Shown in pieces: positions 55,373 to 64,000 of a DNA stretch of 64,000 bases. Both the position numbers and the translations under genes were made by a program. Source of the stretch: an uncultured Eubacteriales bacterium (GTDB taxonomy: Bacteria; Bacillota; Clostridia; Christensenellales; Aristaeellaceae); the NCBI GenBank assembly GCA_900315675.1, contig OMZY01000003.1, positions 230,450 to 294,449 on the forward strand. The letters are read 5' to 3'. Under the pieces are notes generated by a model, which ran no database searches, was not told the origin of the DNA, and worked only from the letters and a program-made list of their open reading frames with translations. The first letter of the stretch is position 1. Each line of letters opens with the position of its first letter.

Positions 55373-56343
55373 TTTTCGTAAGGACGGATGGTGTCGATGG
55401 TTCCGTCTTCATGAATGGTCAGTTCAGTATACTTGACGCAGCGGCGGTGGTTGATGCCGTTGGACAGCTCGCAGTCGTGATAGAACAGATACCACTTGCC
55501 CTGGTATTCAACGATGGAATGATGCGTGGTCCAGCCCAGAACCGGCTCCATGATTCTTCCCTTGTAGGTGAAGGGGCCGTCAGGACGGTCGCCTTCGGCA
55601 TATACCAGGTAATGGGTGGTACCGGTGGAGTAGGAGAGGTAATACTTTCCGTTGAACTTGTGCATCCAGGGGCCTTCGAAATAGCGGCGGTCCTCGTCAC
55701 CGGCGGTGAGAGGCTTGCCGTTTTCGTCCAGGATCTGCAGCTGCTTCGGCTCGGTTTTGAAATGCTTCATGTCAGCGTCCAGTTCCGCGAAGATCGGTCC
55801 GAGGGCGGGTTCGTCGCCCTCCGGACGGTGCTCATCGGGATTGAAGCTGCCGCTCTGCCACATTTCCAGCTGGCCACCCCACAGGCCGCCGTTGTACATG
55901 TAGGCACGTCCGTCATCGTCCACGAGCACGGCCGGGTCGATGCTGTAGCTGCCGGGAATATAGTTGTCTTCAGGAGTGAAGGGACCGGCGGGATCGTCGG
56001 AAACCGCAACACCGATGCGGAAAATGCCGTCCTTGTCCCGGGCGGGGAAGTAGAGATAGTACTTTCCATCCTTAAAGGCGGCGTCGGGAGCCCACATCTG
56101 CTTGCTGACCCACGGAACATCCTTCATGTGCAGGGCGCAGCCGTTATCCACACAGGGAGCGTCCAGGCTGTCCATGGACAGGATGTGGTAGTCTTCCATA
56201 CGGTACTCATCGCCATCGTCATTATCCTCACCGTCGTGGGGAATATCATGGGAAGGATAGACATAGATTTTGCCGTTGAAAACGTGGGCGGAAGGATCCG
56301 CGGTAAAGATATGGGAGACCAGAGGCCGGCGCTGTTCACTCAT
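55369..56343 (-). CDS. Glycoside hydrolase family 43, intracellular
   Basis: This 324-residue single-domain propeller enzyme has Asp16 (FTADPSAHVFNGKIYVY), SIDPAVLVDDDG and RYFEGPWMHKFNGKYYLSYS, the three catalytic acids of GH43. No signal peptide is seen. I chose ATG 56343 because AAAGGAG precedes it; the much longer open frame upstream runs antisense to tcdA and is a shadow. Together with the secreted GH43 it probably trims arabinose or xylose side chains from hemicellulose: one enzyme outside or at the membrane, one inside. Confidence 0.92.
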   Translation of the reverse strand: MSEQRRPLVSHIFTADPSAHVFNGKIYVYPSHDIPHDGEDNDDGDEYRMEDYHILSMDSLDAPCVDNGCALHMKDVPWVSKQMWAPDAAFKDGKYYLYFPARDKDGIFRIGVAVSDDPAGPFTPEDNYIPGSYSIDPAVLVDDDGRAYMYNGGLWGGQLEMWQSGSFNPDEHRPEGDEPALGPIFAELDADMKHFKTEPKQLQILDENGKPLTAGDEDRRYFEGPWMHKFNGKYYLSYSTGTTHYLVYAEGDRPDGPFTYKGRIMEPVLGWTTHHSIVEYQGKWYLFYHDCELSNGINHRRCVKYTELTIHEDGTIDTIRPYEK

Positions 56344-56446
56344 GAAGAAGCACTCCTTTTGCGGTTTTGATGCGGTTATTATATAACAAACCCCCGGGAA
56401 AAGAAAGCAGTACGGACAAATTTGTTCGCTAAAGATGTACAATTGA

Positions 56447-56475
56447 TTGAAATATAAGGAAGATCGTGAGATAAT
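56447..56475 (+). promoter_or_regulatory. Promoter of tcdA
   Basis: TTGAAA (56447-56452), a 17-base spacer and GATAAT (56470-56475). Confidence 0.7.
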
Positions 56476-56508
56476 AAGCCGATTTTGATGACGGAACGGA
56501 GTGCCTTT

Positions 56509-57285
56509 ATGTTGAATCAGTTTTCCAGAACACAGCTGCTGCTTGGCCCGGAGGCTATGGAGCATCTTGCGGAATGCCGCGTGGCGGTATTCGGTATTGG
56601 CGGCGTCGGCGGCTACACAGTGGAGGCACTGGTACGTTCCGGCGTCGGAGCCCTGGACCTGATTGACGATGACAAGGTCTGCCTGACCAATCTGAACCGC
56701 CAGATCTATGCCACCCGCAGCTCTGTGGGGAAATACAAGGTGGATGTGGCGGAGGAGCGGATCCGGGACATCAATCCGGACTGCAGGGTTACGACCTATA
56801 AGACCTTTTACCTGCCGGAAACGCAGGATCAGTTCGATTTTACACAATATGACTATATCGTGGACGCCATTGATACGGTGAAGGGGAAACTCGCCCTGGT
56901 GGAGCAGGCCAATGCCGCGGGAACGCCGATTATCTGCGCCATGGGCGCGGGCAACAAACTGGATCCCACAGCGTTCCGGGTGGCGGATATCTATAAAACC
57001 TCCGTATGTCCGCTGGCACGGGTGATGCGTACGGAATGCCGCAAGCGGCGGATCAAGCACTTGAAGGTGGTTTATTCCACGGAAAAGCCGGTGAGACCCC
57101 TGGAGGATCCGTCCATCAGCTGCCGGAAACACTGTATCTGTCCTCCGGGTACCCGGAAGTGCACTGTACGCAGAGATATCCCCGGCTCCACTGCATTTGT
57201 ACCATCCGCTGCCGGACTGATCATTGCGGGAGAAGTTATTAAGGATCTCTGTAAGGATTATATGACCCGGAACGACGAAAACTGA
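56509..57285 (+). CDS. tcdA: tRNA threonylcarbamoyladenosine dehydratase (ThiF/MoeB superfamily)
   Basis: This 258-residue E1-like enzyme has the ATP-binding GIGGVGGYTVEALVRSG, the acidic IDDDKVCLTNLNRQI, VDAIDTVKGKLALV and GAGNKLDPTAFRVADIYKT. TcdA (CsdL) converts t6A37 of ANN-decoding tRNAs to the cyclic form ct6A. I chose ATG 56509 (GGAG seven bases upstream); the open frame from 56485 lacks a ribosome binding site. A terminator follows (57312-57347). Confidence 0.92.
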   Translation: MLNQFSRTQLLLGPEAMEHLAECRVAVFGIGGVGGYTVEALVRSGVGALDLIDDDKVCLTNLNRQIYATRSSVGKYKVDVAEERIRDINPDCRVTTYKTFYLPETQDQFDFTQYDYIVDAIDTVKGKLALVEQANAAGTPIICAMGAGNKLDPTAFRVADIYKTSVCPLARVMRTECRKRRIKHLKVVYSTEKPVRPLEDPSISCRKHCICPPGTRKCTVRRDIPGSTAFVPSAAGLIIAGEVIKDLCKDYMTRNDEN

Positions 57286-57311
57286 GAAATAGCATAAAAA
57301 GACGAACATTG

Positions 57312-57347
57312 CAGGCCGAAAACGATCAAACGGCCTGTTTATTTTTG
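57312..57347 (+). terminator. Terminator of tcdA
   Basis: CAGGCCG, a 12-base loop and CGGCCTG are followed by TTTATTTTTG. Confidence 0.78.
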
Positions 57348-57749
57348 TATAAAAAAATTGTATTTATTTTGTATGCATAAGTTACATGTATAACGGTTAC
57401 ATATGCAAAGTAACAAATAAGATCAGACAAATTGCACGCAAATTCGCTGGAGCACTTTATTTTGTTAAAGAAACAAAGATCTGCAACAAAAATTCGATGA
57501 CAAAATCGGAACAAAAAAATGCAAAATTTTGCATTATATAACCAAAATGTAACTATTCATATGCTAATATACGACTGAAAGAGGAGAAAGGGGTCACTGA
57601 ACCCAAATTGGAAAAACCTCTTTCGGAAGAAAAGACGGCTACCAAAACCCTTTGAAAAATAAGGGATTGAGCGAAGAAGGGAATAGACAAATCACCCTAC
57701 TAAGGACGACGATAAACCTTTTGCAAACGAATTCAGGAGGAGAAACGTA
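57348..57749 (+). promoter_or_regulatory. A/T-rich gap with palindrome, extended -10 promoter and structured leader
   Basis: No gene is seen. AATGCAAAATTTTGCATT (57518-57535) is a perfect 18-base palindrome. TGC-TAATAT (57562-57570) is an extended -10 without a good -35. The transcript leader of about 170 bases begins with GAAAGAGG...CCTCTTTC (about 57578-57628) enclosing GGGT...ACCC, and ends at GGAGGAG before ATG 57750. The palindrome sits at operator distance from the promoter. It probably controls the surface-protein gene. Confidence 0.55.
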
Positions 57750-59540
57750 ATGAAGAAAATCATTTCTGTTCTGTTGGCTGTCATCCTGCTGACCGGCATT
57801 ATGCCGCTGGTGATGGCTGATGAAATTGAAACGGTCGAAGCGCCGGAAGTGAATGCAGAAGTTCCGGCCGAGGTCGTTGAAGCTCCGGCAGAGCCTGTTG
57901 AAGCTCCGGTTGAAATGACCGAAGCTCCGACTGAACCTGCAGAAGTTTCTGCAGAAGCTCCTGCTGAAGTTCCCGCCGAGGTTCCTGCGGAAGTTCCGGC
58001 TGAGGTTCCCGCGGAAGTCCCGGCTGAAGTCACCGCTGAAGTTTCCGCTGAAGTCCAGGCTGAGGTTCCGGCTGAAGTGCCTGCCGAAACACCGGTATCC
58101 TTCACCGGCACGCTGTCCGTTTTCGGACCCGGAACAGTGGAGACCGGCGCGAGCGCGCTCGTGAAGGCCAATGTTTTCGACGCTAATATGGGTTATTCCA
58201 TCTGGTGGGAAACCTACGTGGATGACGAAATCAAATGGCAGCGGATTCCCGGTGCGACCGGCGACTGCTACTTCATCAATGTGGATAAAACCTCCGGCAC
58301 CTATGAAATCCGTGCGGTACTGCGCGCTGATGACGGAACGACCCTGACTAGCGCCACCACTGTTTACGTTAAGAAGCCCGAACCTGTGGAACCCGCTGCT
58401 GAACCCGAAGTTCCGGCTGCCGAGGTTGAAGAGCAGACTGAAGAATCTGAAGCTCCCGCCGAAGAACCTGAAGTTCCTGTTGAGGAGCCCGAAGCTCCTG
58501 CTGAAGAGCCTGAAGCTCCCGCTGAGGAACCCGAAGCTCCTGCTGAAGAGCCTGAAGCTCCCGCTGAGGAACCCGAAGTTCCTGCTGAAGAGCCCGAAAC
58601 TCCCGCTGAGGAGCCCGAAGTTCCCGCCGAAGAACCTGAAGTTCCCACTGAAGAGCCTGAAGCTCCCGCCGAGGAACCCGAAGTTCCTGCTGAAGAGCCC
58701 GAAACTCCCGCTGAGGAGCCCGAAGTTCCCGCCGAAGAGCCCGAAGCTCCCGCCGAGGAACCCGAAGCTCCTGCTGAAGAGCCTGAAGCTCCCGCCGAGG
58801 AGCCCGAAGTTCCCGCCGAAGAGCCCGAAGCTCCCGCCGAAGAACCTGAAGTTCCCGCCGAAGAACCTGAAGTTCCCGCCGAAGAGCCCGAAGCTCCCGC
58901 CGAGGAACCCGAAGTTCCCGCCGAAGAGCCTGTGAATGAGGATCCTGAAACTGAAGAACCCGCGGCTGAAGAGACCGAAGAGACCCCTGATGAGGAAGAA
59001 GAAACCGTCGATCTGGACGAGATCGAAGATTATGAAACGCCTCTGGGACTCGGAGAAGAGAAAGCCGCTCCGGTATATGCCTATGAAAAGGATGAAGAAG
59101 GCAACCTGATCCTGGACGAGAACGGCAACCCGATCGTTACCGTAATCGAAGGCGACGAAATCCCGGTTACCTACTTGCGGAATGAGGACGGAGAGCTTAT
59201 ACTTGATGAAAAGGGAGATCCGATTCCCACTCAGACCGTTCCTACGGATGCAGTCATCAGCAGCACACTTGAAGATGCCCTGGATCCGAACCGTACAATT
59301 GATATCTATTATTCCTGGAATAATGAAAAGCCCGCGATCGGCGGAGAAGTAGTCTTCATTGCCGTGCTGCATGGTTATGACAATCTGGAGTACACCATCC
59401 AGTGGCAGCAGAGCAAGAACGGAAAAGATTGGCTGGATGTGCCTGGAACCAATGAAGCACGTTATACTGAAACCATTACCCGCGAAAACTACAAAGACTT
59501 CTGGCGCGTCCAGGTGACAATCACCGATGCAATTGAGTAA
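57750..59540 (+). CDS. Secreted surface protein with acidic Pro-rich heptad repeat and Ig-like domains
   Basis: This 596-residue protein has a signal peptide (residues 1-24, ending VMAD). The layout then is: a PAEV/PEAP-rich stretch (about 35-115); an Ig-like domain (about 116-207, TGTLSVFGPGTVETGASALVK to TVYVKKP); about 23 copies of a seven-residue unit close to PEAPAEE (about 232-393, 21-base repeat); an acidic linker; and a second Ig-like domain at the C-terminus (about 515-596, VFIAVLHGYDNLEYTIQWQQSKNG). No LPxTG, choline-binding or SLH anchor is visible. The Pro/Glu rod probably holds the domains away from the wall. Third-position changes between units show that the protein repeat is kept by selection. 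Confidence 0.85.
   Translation: MKKIISVLLAVILLTGIMPLVMADEIETVEAPEVNAEVPAEVVEAPAEPVEAPVEMTEAPTEPAEVSAEAPAEVPAEVPAEVPAEVPAEVPAEVTAEVSAEVQAEVPAEVPAETPVSFTGTLSVFGPGTVETGASALVKANVFDANMGYSIWWETYVDDEIKWQRIPGATGDCYFINVDKTSGTYEIRAVLRADDGTTLTSATTVYVKKPEPVEPAAEPEVPAAEVEEQTEESEAPAEEPEVPVEEPEAPAEEPEAPAEEPEAPAEEPEAPAEEPEVPAEEPETPAEEPEVPAEEPEVPTEEPEAPAEEPEVPAEEPETPAEEPEVPAEEPEAPAEEPEAPAEEPEAPAEEPEVPAEEPEAPAEEPEVPAEEPEVPAEEPEAPAEEPEVPAEEPVNEDPETEEPAAEETEETPDEEEETVDLDEIEDYETPLGLGEEKAAPVYAYEKDEEGNLILDENGNPIVTVIEGDEIPVTYLRNEDGELILDEKGDPIPTQTVPTDAVISSTLEDALDPNRTIDIYYSWNNEKPAIGGEVVFIAVLHGYDNLEYTIQWQQSKNGKDWLDVPGTNEARYTETITRENYKDFWRVQVTITDAIE
58432..58928 (+). repeat. 21-base tandem repeat coding PEAPAEE-type units
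   Basis: About 23 copies vary between PEAPAEE, PEVPAEE and PETPAEE. The antisense reading gives a long Gly/Ser/Ala frame that is only a shadow. Confidence 0.85.
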
Positions 59541-59560
59541 CCCAGCAGAGTTAAGACCTT

Positions 59561-59590
59561 AGCCGCTACGGATGATATCCGATGCGGCTT
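59561..59590 (+). other. Hairpin between the two surface-protein genes
   Basis: AGCCGC-TA-CGGAT, GAT and ATCCG-AT-GCGGCT form a long stem without a T run. It may process or stabilise the upstream mRNA. No separate promoter is seen before the next gene. Confidence 0.5.
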
Positions 59591-59658
59591 AACCTGTTAT
59601 CCAAGTATTCCAACTGTTTGCAGAAACTATTCCGACCATATAATAAGGGGATTGGAAC

Positions 59659-62600
59659 ATGAAGAATACGGTTAAGAAATTCGCTGCATGGCTGCTGACT
59701 TTTATGATGCTGTTCAGCTCTATGCCAACAGGTTCACTGGCGGCCATTATTACAGTTCGTCAGGATAACGAGATAATTGATGTTTCGAATTCAATCCAGG
59801 TTTATAGCGATCTCGTTACATCTACGATTACTTCACGGGATAATTTTTCCGTGGTTGTAACAGATGTTGGAGAAAACCTGCCTAAAGGCGGAGAGGTGCA
59901 GTTTAAGACGCTTCGCGCTGTTAAAGCTGTGCAGCCGACGACTACAGATGAATCTGAAGATGGAAGACATGAATTGGGGCGATTTGACATTTCCATCAAG
60001 GACGCAGTAGGAAATGACTGGCAGCCTCAGAACGGAGAAACAGTTGACGTTGCCGTTCGGTTAGGTAAAAACTCTTTACCTATGACGGAAGGCGCAAAGC
60101 TGTATCTGATCCATTATGGCAAGAACGGTGCAGAGGAAGTTCCTGCAACATTCTATACAGCCAATGGCACGGTAACGGGATTTGATTTTACTGCTGATGG
60201 TTTCTCTGTTTATGCCGTTGTGGAGACAGAAGAAGGAGATCCTAATGCTCGTTTGCTTGTCTATTTCATGGATGGAGCACAGCAAATAGCTGAAATGAGC
60301 ATAACTCCCGAACAGTACAGAAATAATCAGCTGAATACGAATATTTATGATCCGCATATTGACCTTGATGAAGGCGAAGTATTCAAGGGCTGGATCCAGG
60401 ATAATTCCAATTATACTGTAGCAGACACTGAAGATCCGGATGTAAAGAAAGATATTGAAGGTGTAAGATCTGTTATCATTCAGGCGCTGGAAGCAGGTGT
60501 GGAAGATGGTGACAAATTGTACTTCTACGCCATGATTTACAAATCTTACCACATTTCCTATATTGATGAGCTTGGCGTTACTATTCATACAGATGAAGCG
60601 ATTTATAAGGAAGGCGATACGGTAATTCCGTATACCATACAGTATGTTTATACTCCGTATTATGTGACGGGAAGCGATGAGGATGACGAAACCAAAGCGG
60701 CTAATTTTGACGGATGGGGCCGAGTGGTTGGCGATAATATTACAACAGTCTATGATAATGGTGACGAAGTAAACATGGCAGAGCTTGGTCTGACCGATCA
60801 AGATTCGAATCTGTTACTTATGGCACAGGTTGCTTATGGTCACTGGCTGGTGTTCAATGAGAATATGTCCGGTGCTACATATACCGAGCCGCTATTTGTA
60901 GGTACTGATGAAACTCCGGGAACAGCCGGTATGCCTACTGATCCTACGTGCACTGGCTATCAATTTGCTGGTTGGTATCTTGACGCTGAATGTTCTGATA
61001 ATAAGGCATTTGATCCTACAAAAGAGATAAGTGAAACAACCAATGTTTTTGCAAAGTGGCAAGAAGACTCGCAAGCTAAATTTACAGTGTTGATATGGCA
61101 GGAAAATTTATCGGGAGGCTATGATTTCGTACGAGCCATTCCTATTAACAATGCACAAACAAACATGTTAATGACAGATGTTCTCGAAGCTGATGTGGGT
61201 GCGTCAACAATAAAGGTGAATGGAGAAAATGTATTCGTCCCATTCCCCGTAGGTCACTCGCAAGAAGGAGAAGTTTGTGAAGGCTACATATACAAGGAAA
61301 CGTCAAGTAATAAAACGGATGGGAAAGTAGCTGCGGACGGATCGTCTGTGCTCAATGTGTTTTTTGAACGCAGAACATACACGTTAAAGTTTTATTATGC
61401 AAGACGAAACAATAATAGGTGGTTAATTGCACGTAATGGCGACTATAATTGGATAAATACAAGTAATAATTTTACACCGGGATATACGGGAACTTTACCC
61501 AAAGACACCGATACAACAGGTGATGGTGAGGAAGGAACGTTCTATTTCGTTTCAATCACAGCAAAATATGGTGCAAATATAGGTGGATTATGGCCGCGCT
61601 ATGAAGATTTTTATGATAGAGTTACCGATAGAAGTCATGCGAGTTCATCTGAATACCTTAATAGCTGGATTCTTATGCCAGGAGCAAAGGCGATTACTGG
61701 ATCTGGCGGAGGAAGAACAGTTAAAGGCCGTTTAAATATAATGGATGAACAGATCATAGGCGATCTGTCTAAATCGAATGCATATCTGATTGCTCAGTAT
61801 AATGATCAGCCTAATGAGTATACATATTATATCTGTTTGAAAGCTCAAGATGGTGTTACATATGATGAAGTGAGAACATACCATGGTATCAGTTATTATG
61901 TAGCTGATGAAATAGCTGTCCGTTCGGGATCAAATTATAATGGTCAGCACTTTCCGGCAATAAAAGGCTATGAGAATGTTGGAAATGAAAATAATGGAGT
62001 ATCTAGTAGAACTGGACGAGTCATTTATTTCTACTACAATCCATATAGTTATCCTATACTATTTAATGATGGGGTGTACTTGAATGGTAGTGGTGCAGAA
62101 CTCAAAGAATTGAGCGAAAATACATTATATTCTCTCCAGGACAGTAATACGATTGAGTATGCAACAGATGTTTCGGAATATAATACGTTTGACCCGACAT
62201 CTTTGATTGCTGATGGATCAAAATATGTCTTCCTAGGTTGGTACAGTGATAATAACTGTACGCAGAAGTATACATTCAATACTATGGAGGAAGGCGGCAT
62301 CACTGTATATGCCAAGTGGGTTTTAAAGGAATATGAGGTCAATCTTCATCCGAATGAGGATGATGATCCATCCTTTGCATATATTAATGGTAACCCTGTT
62401 GGACAGTATGGTACAGGTGGAGATACATTCTATGTCAACAATGGTGACAGGATTGGTAATGTGGGCGGCACCCGTGATGTGTATGACCTGATCGGATGGT
62501 TTGCCAATGAGAGCCTTACGAAAGTCTGGGACTTCGGAGCCTTTACCCTGAATGATACCATTGTGCGGAAGTATGGGGAGCTTTATGCCTTGGATGGCAC

Positions 62601-63795
62601 AGACTCCAGATATGATTCCATCAACTATCCTGGAACAGTTGGTGTTATCAATCTGTATGCCTCCTGGCGACGGATACTGGAAGGTGCTGCCGGTATTGAA
62701 GTTGCTTATACAGCAACAGGAAAAGACGACGATGGCAATACAGTAGTAGGTAATAATGCACCGTCTGATCCAAACCTGTATTCTGATCAGTCGAAGGCCA
62801 TTGCGCGTCCGGCAGCAACAGCGCCTGCAGCGGGTGAAGGTCAAACCCAGATGGCGTTCCAATACTGGGTTGTTCAGCAATGGAATGGCAGTGAATATGT
62901 GGATACCGACCAAACTGTTTATCCGGGAGATCGGTATACGGTAAACTATAATGATGCTGAGATGTTTGATGTAGTATATGAAGAAGATGGTACTACAATC
63001 AAATCGGCCAGATATAGAGTACAGCTACGTGCACATTACAGTGCCGAGGAGGAACCGACTGATACACATATCTATTGGTACAATAACTATCTTACAGGCG
63101 AAGATGCATTTGTTCAGAAAAACGAACCTGTGACAATTAACGATACGGTACAGATTCCAGCTGCACCGACACGTCAGGGGTATGTTTTCCTGGGCTGGGC
63201 CAGAAAAACCGAACAGGACAACAACGGCAATCTTATCTACATACAGAGCGTTTCTGAAAACGATCTATTCCTTGCATATAATAGAACAAATGGTAACTAT
63301 ACTTATAGCGGCAAAGTCGCGAAGGGCGTCTTTGCTGACGAAAGAAAGCCGTATCATGGTTTGTATGCTGTATGGGCAAAGGCTGAGTTGACCGTCACAA
63401 AGACAGCAAACCCGACGAGCGGTGTGAAGGCTGGCGACCCTGTAACATACACGGTAACTGTGGAAAACACTGGCGATGTGGACGTTACAGGCATTACGTT
63501 GCAGGACAGCCTGGTGACACTGACCGGAACAAATGGGGCACAATTTAATCTGGCAAAGGGAGCCAGTAAAACGATTACCTACACCTACACAGTGACCCAG
63601 GCGAATGTAGATGCGGGTGAAATCAACAACACAGCTACCGCGGCCGGTAAGGATCCGAATGGCGATGATGTGACGGCATCCGGTCAAGCAAAGGTGACGA
63701 CAGTAGCTGCGGATGCCAAACTGGCAGTAACGAAGAGCGCAGATCCGACGAGCGGAGTGAAGGCCGGCGACAAGGTAACGTACACGGTAACGTGA
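59659..63795 (+). CDS. Very large secreted repeat protein (InlB-type and DUF11-like repeats), frame broken at 63795
   Basis: The 1378 visible residues start with a signal peptide (1-29, ending SLAAI) and an N-terminal beta-rich domain (about 30-190). Several InlB B-repeat/Flg_new-type units follow, recognised by FAGWYLDAECSDNKAFDPT...VFAKW, FLGWYSDNNCTQKYTFNTM...VYAKW and FLGWARKTEQ...LYAVWAK. From about residue 1245 come repeats of the type LTVTKTANPTSGVKAGDPVTYTVTVENTGDV (DUF11/DUF7507-like). Such proteins are adhesins or wall-displayed surface proteins. The frame stops at TGA 63793-63795 inside the second repeat, while the repeat continues in another frame to the window edge. GGGGATTGG precedes the ATG. 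Bases 61080-62350 look more A/T-rich than the flanks. Confidence 0.82.
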   Translation: MKNTVKKFAAWLLTFMMLFSSMPTGSLAAIITVRQDNEIIDVSNSIQVYSDLVTSTITSRDNFSVVVTDVGENLPKGGEVQFKTLRAVKAVQPTTTDESEDGRHELGRFDISIKDAVGNDWQPQNGETVDVAVRLGKNSLPMTEGAKLYLIHYGKNGAEEVPATFYTANGTVTGFDFTADGFSVYAVVETEEGDPNARLLVYFMDGAQQIAEMSITPEQYRNNQLNTNIYDPHIDLDEGEVFKGWIQDNSNYTVADTEDPDVKKDIEGVRSVIIQALEAGVEDGDKLYFYAMIYKSYHISYIDELGVTIHTDEAIYKEGDTVIPYTIQYVYTPYYVTGSDEDDETKAANFDGWGRVVGDNITTVYDNGDEVNMAELGLTDQDSNLLLMAQVAYGHWLVFNENMSGATYTEPLFVGTDETPGTAGMPTDPTCTGYQFAGWYLDAECSDNKAFDPTKEISETTNVFAKWQEDSQAKFTVLIWQENLSGGYDFVRAIPINNAQTNMLMTDVLEADVGASTIKVNGENVFVPFPVGHSQEGEVCEGYIYKETSSNKTDGKVAADGSSVLNVFFERRTYTLKFYYARRNNNRWLIARNGDYNWINTSNNFTPGYTGTLPKDTDTTGDGEEGTFYFVSITAKYGANIGGLWPRYEDFYDRVTDRSHASSSEYLNSWILMPGAKAITGSGGGRTVKGRLNIMDEQIIGDLSKSNAYLIAQYNDQPNEYTYYICLKAQDGVTYDEVRTYHGISYYVADEIAVRSGSNYNGQHFPAIKGYENVGNENNGVSSRTGRVIYFYYNPYSYPILFNDGVYLNGSGAELKELSENTLYSLQDSNTIEYATDVSEYNTFDPTSLIADGSKYVFLGWYSDNNCTQKYTFNTMEEGGITVYAKWVLKEYEVNLHPNEDDDPSFAYINGNPVGQYGTGGDTFYVNNGDRIGNVGGTRDVYDLIGWFANESLTKVWDFGAFTLNDTIVRKYGELYALDGTDSRYDSINYPGTVGVINLYASWRRILEGAAGIEVAYTATGKDDDGNTVVGNNAPSDPNLYSDQSKAIARPAATAPAAGEGQTQMAFQYWVVQQWNGSEYVDTDQTVYPGDRYTVNYNDAEMFDVVYEEDGTTIKSARYRVQLRAHYSAEEEPTDTHIYWYNNYLTGEDAFVQKNEPVTINDTVQIPAAPTRQGYVFLGWARKTEQDNNGNLIYIQSVSENDLFLAYNRTNGNYTYSGKVAKGVFADERKPYHGLYAVWAKAELTVTKTANPTSGVKAGDPVTYTVTVENTGDVDVTGITLQDSLVTLTGTNGAQFNLAKGASKTITYTYTVTQANVDAGEINNTATAAGKDPNGDDVTASGQAKVTTVAADAKLAVTKSADPTSGVKAGDKVTYTVT

Positions 63796-64000
63796 CAGTG
63801 ACAGCCATTGGCCTGACAGATACGCTGGTGGATCTGAGCGGCGAAGCGGCGTTTGAACTGGCGCCTGGTGACAAGAAGGAAGACATCACGTATGAGTACA
63901 CAGTGACTCAGGCGGATGTAGACGCGGGCGAGATTAATAACACGGTTACTGCAACAGGTAAAGATCCGAAGAATAATGACGTGACCAACACGGCAAGTGC
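63792..64000 (+). pseudogene. Continuation of the large surface protein in the third frame
   Basis: From GTG 63792 the third frame reads VTVTAIGLTDTLVDLSGEAA, then APGDKKEDITYEYTVTQADV and NNTVTATGKDPKNNDV, the exact continuation of the DUF11-like repeat. It is open to the window end. Compared with the first repeat, about 19 bases (the VENTGD segment) are missing at 63791/63792, which shifts the frame. Either a real deletion between short repeats or an assembly collapse. Confidence 0.7.

Noticed and set aside
56344-57309. N-terminal extension of the intracellular GH43 (646-codon frame)
   Set aside because: It is antisense to tcdA. The real start at 56343 has a good ribosome binding site and begins the GH43 domain at the usual distance.
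57639-59372. Antisense frame rich in Gly, Phe and Ser over the surface-protein repeat
   Set aside because: Produced by reading the 21-base repeat backwards; there is no start signal.

Overview
The window looks like the chromosome of a Gram-positive, fibre-degrading gut or rumen Clostridia (Bacillota). The evidence is the gene order frr-uppS-cdsA-dxr-rseP-ispG-polC, a Gram-positive PolC replicase, DegV, ECF sigma/anti-sigma pairs, AGGAGG-type ribosome binding sites, and intracellular GH5 and GH43 glycosidases next to very large secreted repeat proteins. A rumen lineage of the Christensenellales type is a guess; the sequence alone does not fix the genus. I saw no rRNA, tRNA, CRISPR array, transposase or phage genes.

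Layout. 1-1880: the end of an S41-type protease gene and an ABC exporter. 1894-4631 (minus): tldE and tldD. 4632-13875: an oligopeptide ABC importer operon (binding protein, two permeases, two ATPases, an ApbE-like membrane protein). 14108-16646: a three-gene ABC-2 transporter. 16905-28293: housekeeping genes for ribosome recycling, undecaprenyl-PP and CDP-diacylglycerol synthesis, the MEP pathway, a site-2 protease, the replicase and a division protein. 28309-31023: Ppx/GppA and a two-gene Suf system. 31289-33998 (minus): DegV and a secreted 5'-nucleotidase. 34305-38900: gyrB-gyrA. 39010-44381: two divergent ECF sigma/anti-sigma pairs, one followed by a secreted binding-protein-like gene. 44633-48822: a MacAB/YknXYZ-like exporter with two adaptors. 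48862-52146: the aroF-tyrA-pheA operon. 52287-56343: a GH5, a PPC-domain protein and two GH43 enzymes. 56509-57285: tcdA. 57750-64000: two large secreted surface proteins, the second frameshifted near the window end.

Four things stand out. (1) The oligopeptide-binding protein appears circularly permuted: the segment that normally ends the family follows the signal peptide, and the protein stops where the family would continue. Its partner OppB and OppD carry large insertions. (2) The aromatic operon is preceded by a 16-codon leader peptide with six Tyr codons and one Phe codon and by competing hairpins, which is a classical attenuator. (3) Many gene ends carry an inverted copy of the last bases of the gene (up to 20-bp perfect arms), directly followed by AATGAAR heptamers or by tandem arrays of short hairpins. 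The arrays keep the spacer ATGAATT while the stem sequences change freely and stay complementary. In dxr, ppx and ispG these repeats supply the last codons and the stop. I do not recognise this repeat system. (4) A divergent ECF locus carries a textbook ECF promoter.

All calls were made by eye from translated sequence and motifs. No database or structure search was run.
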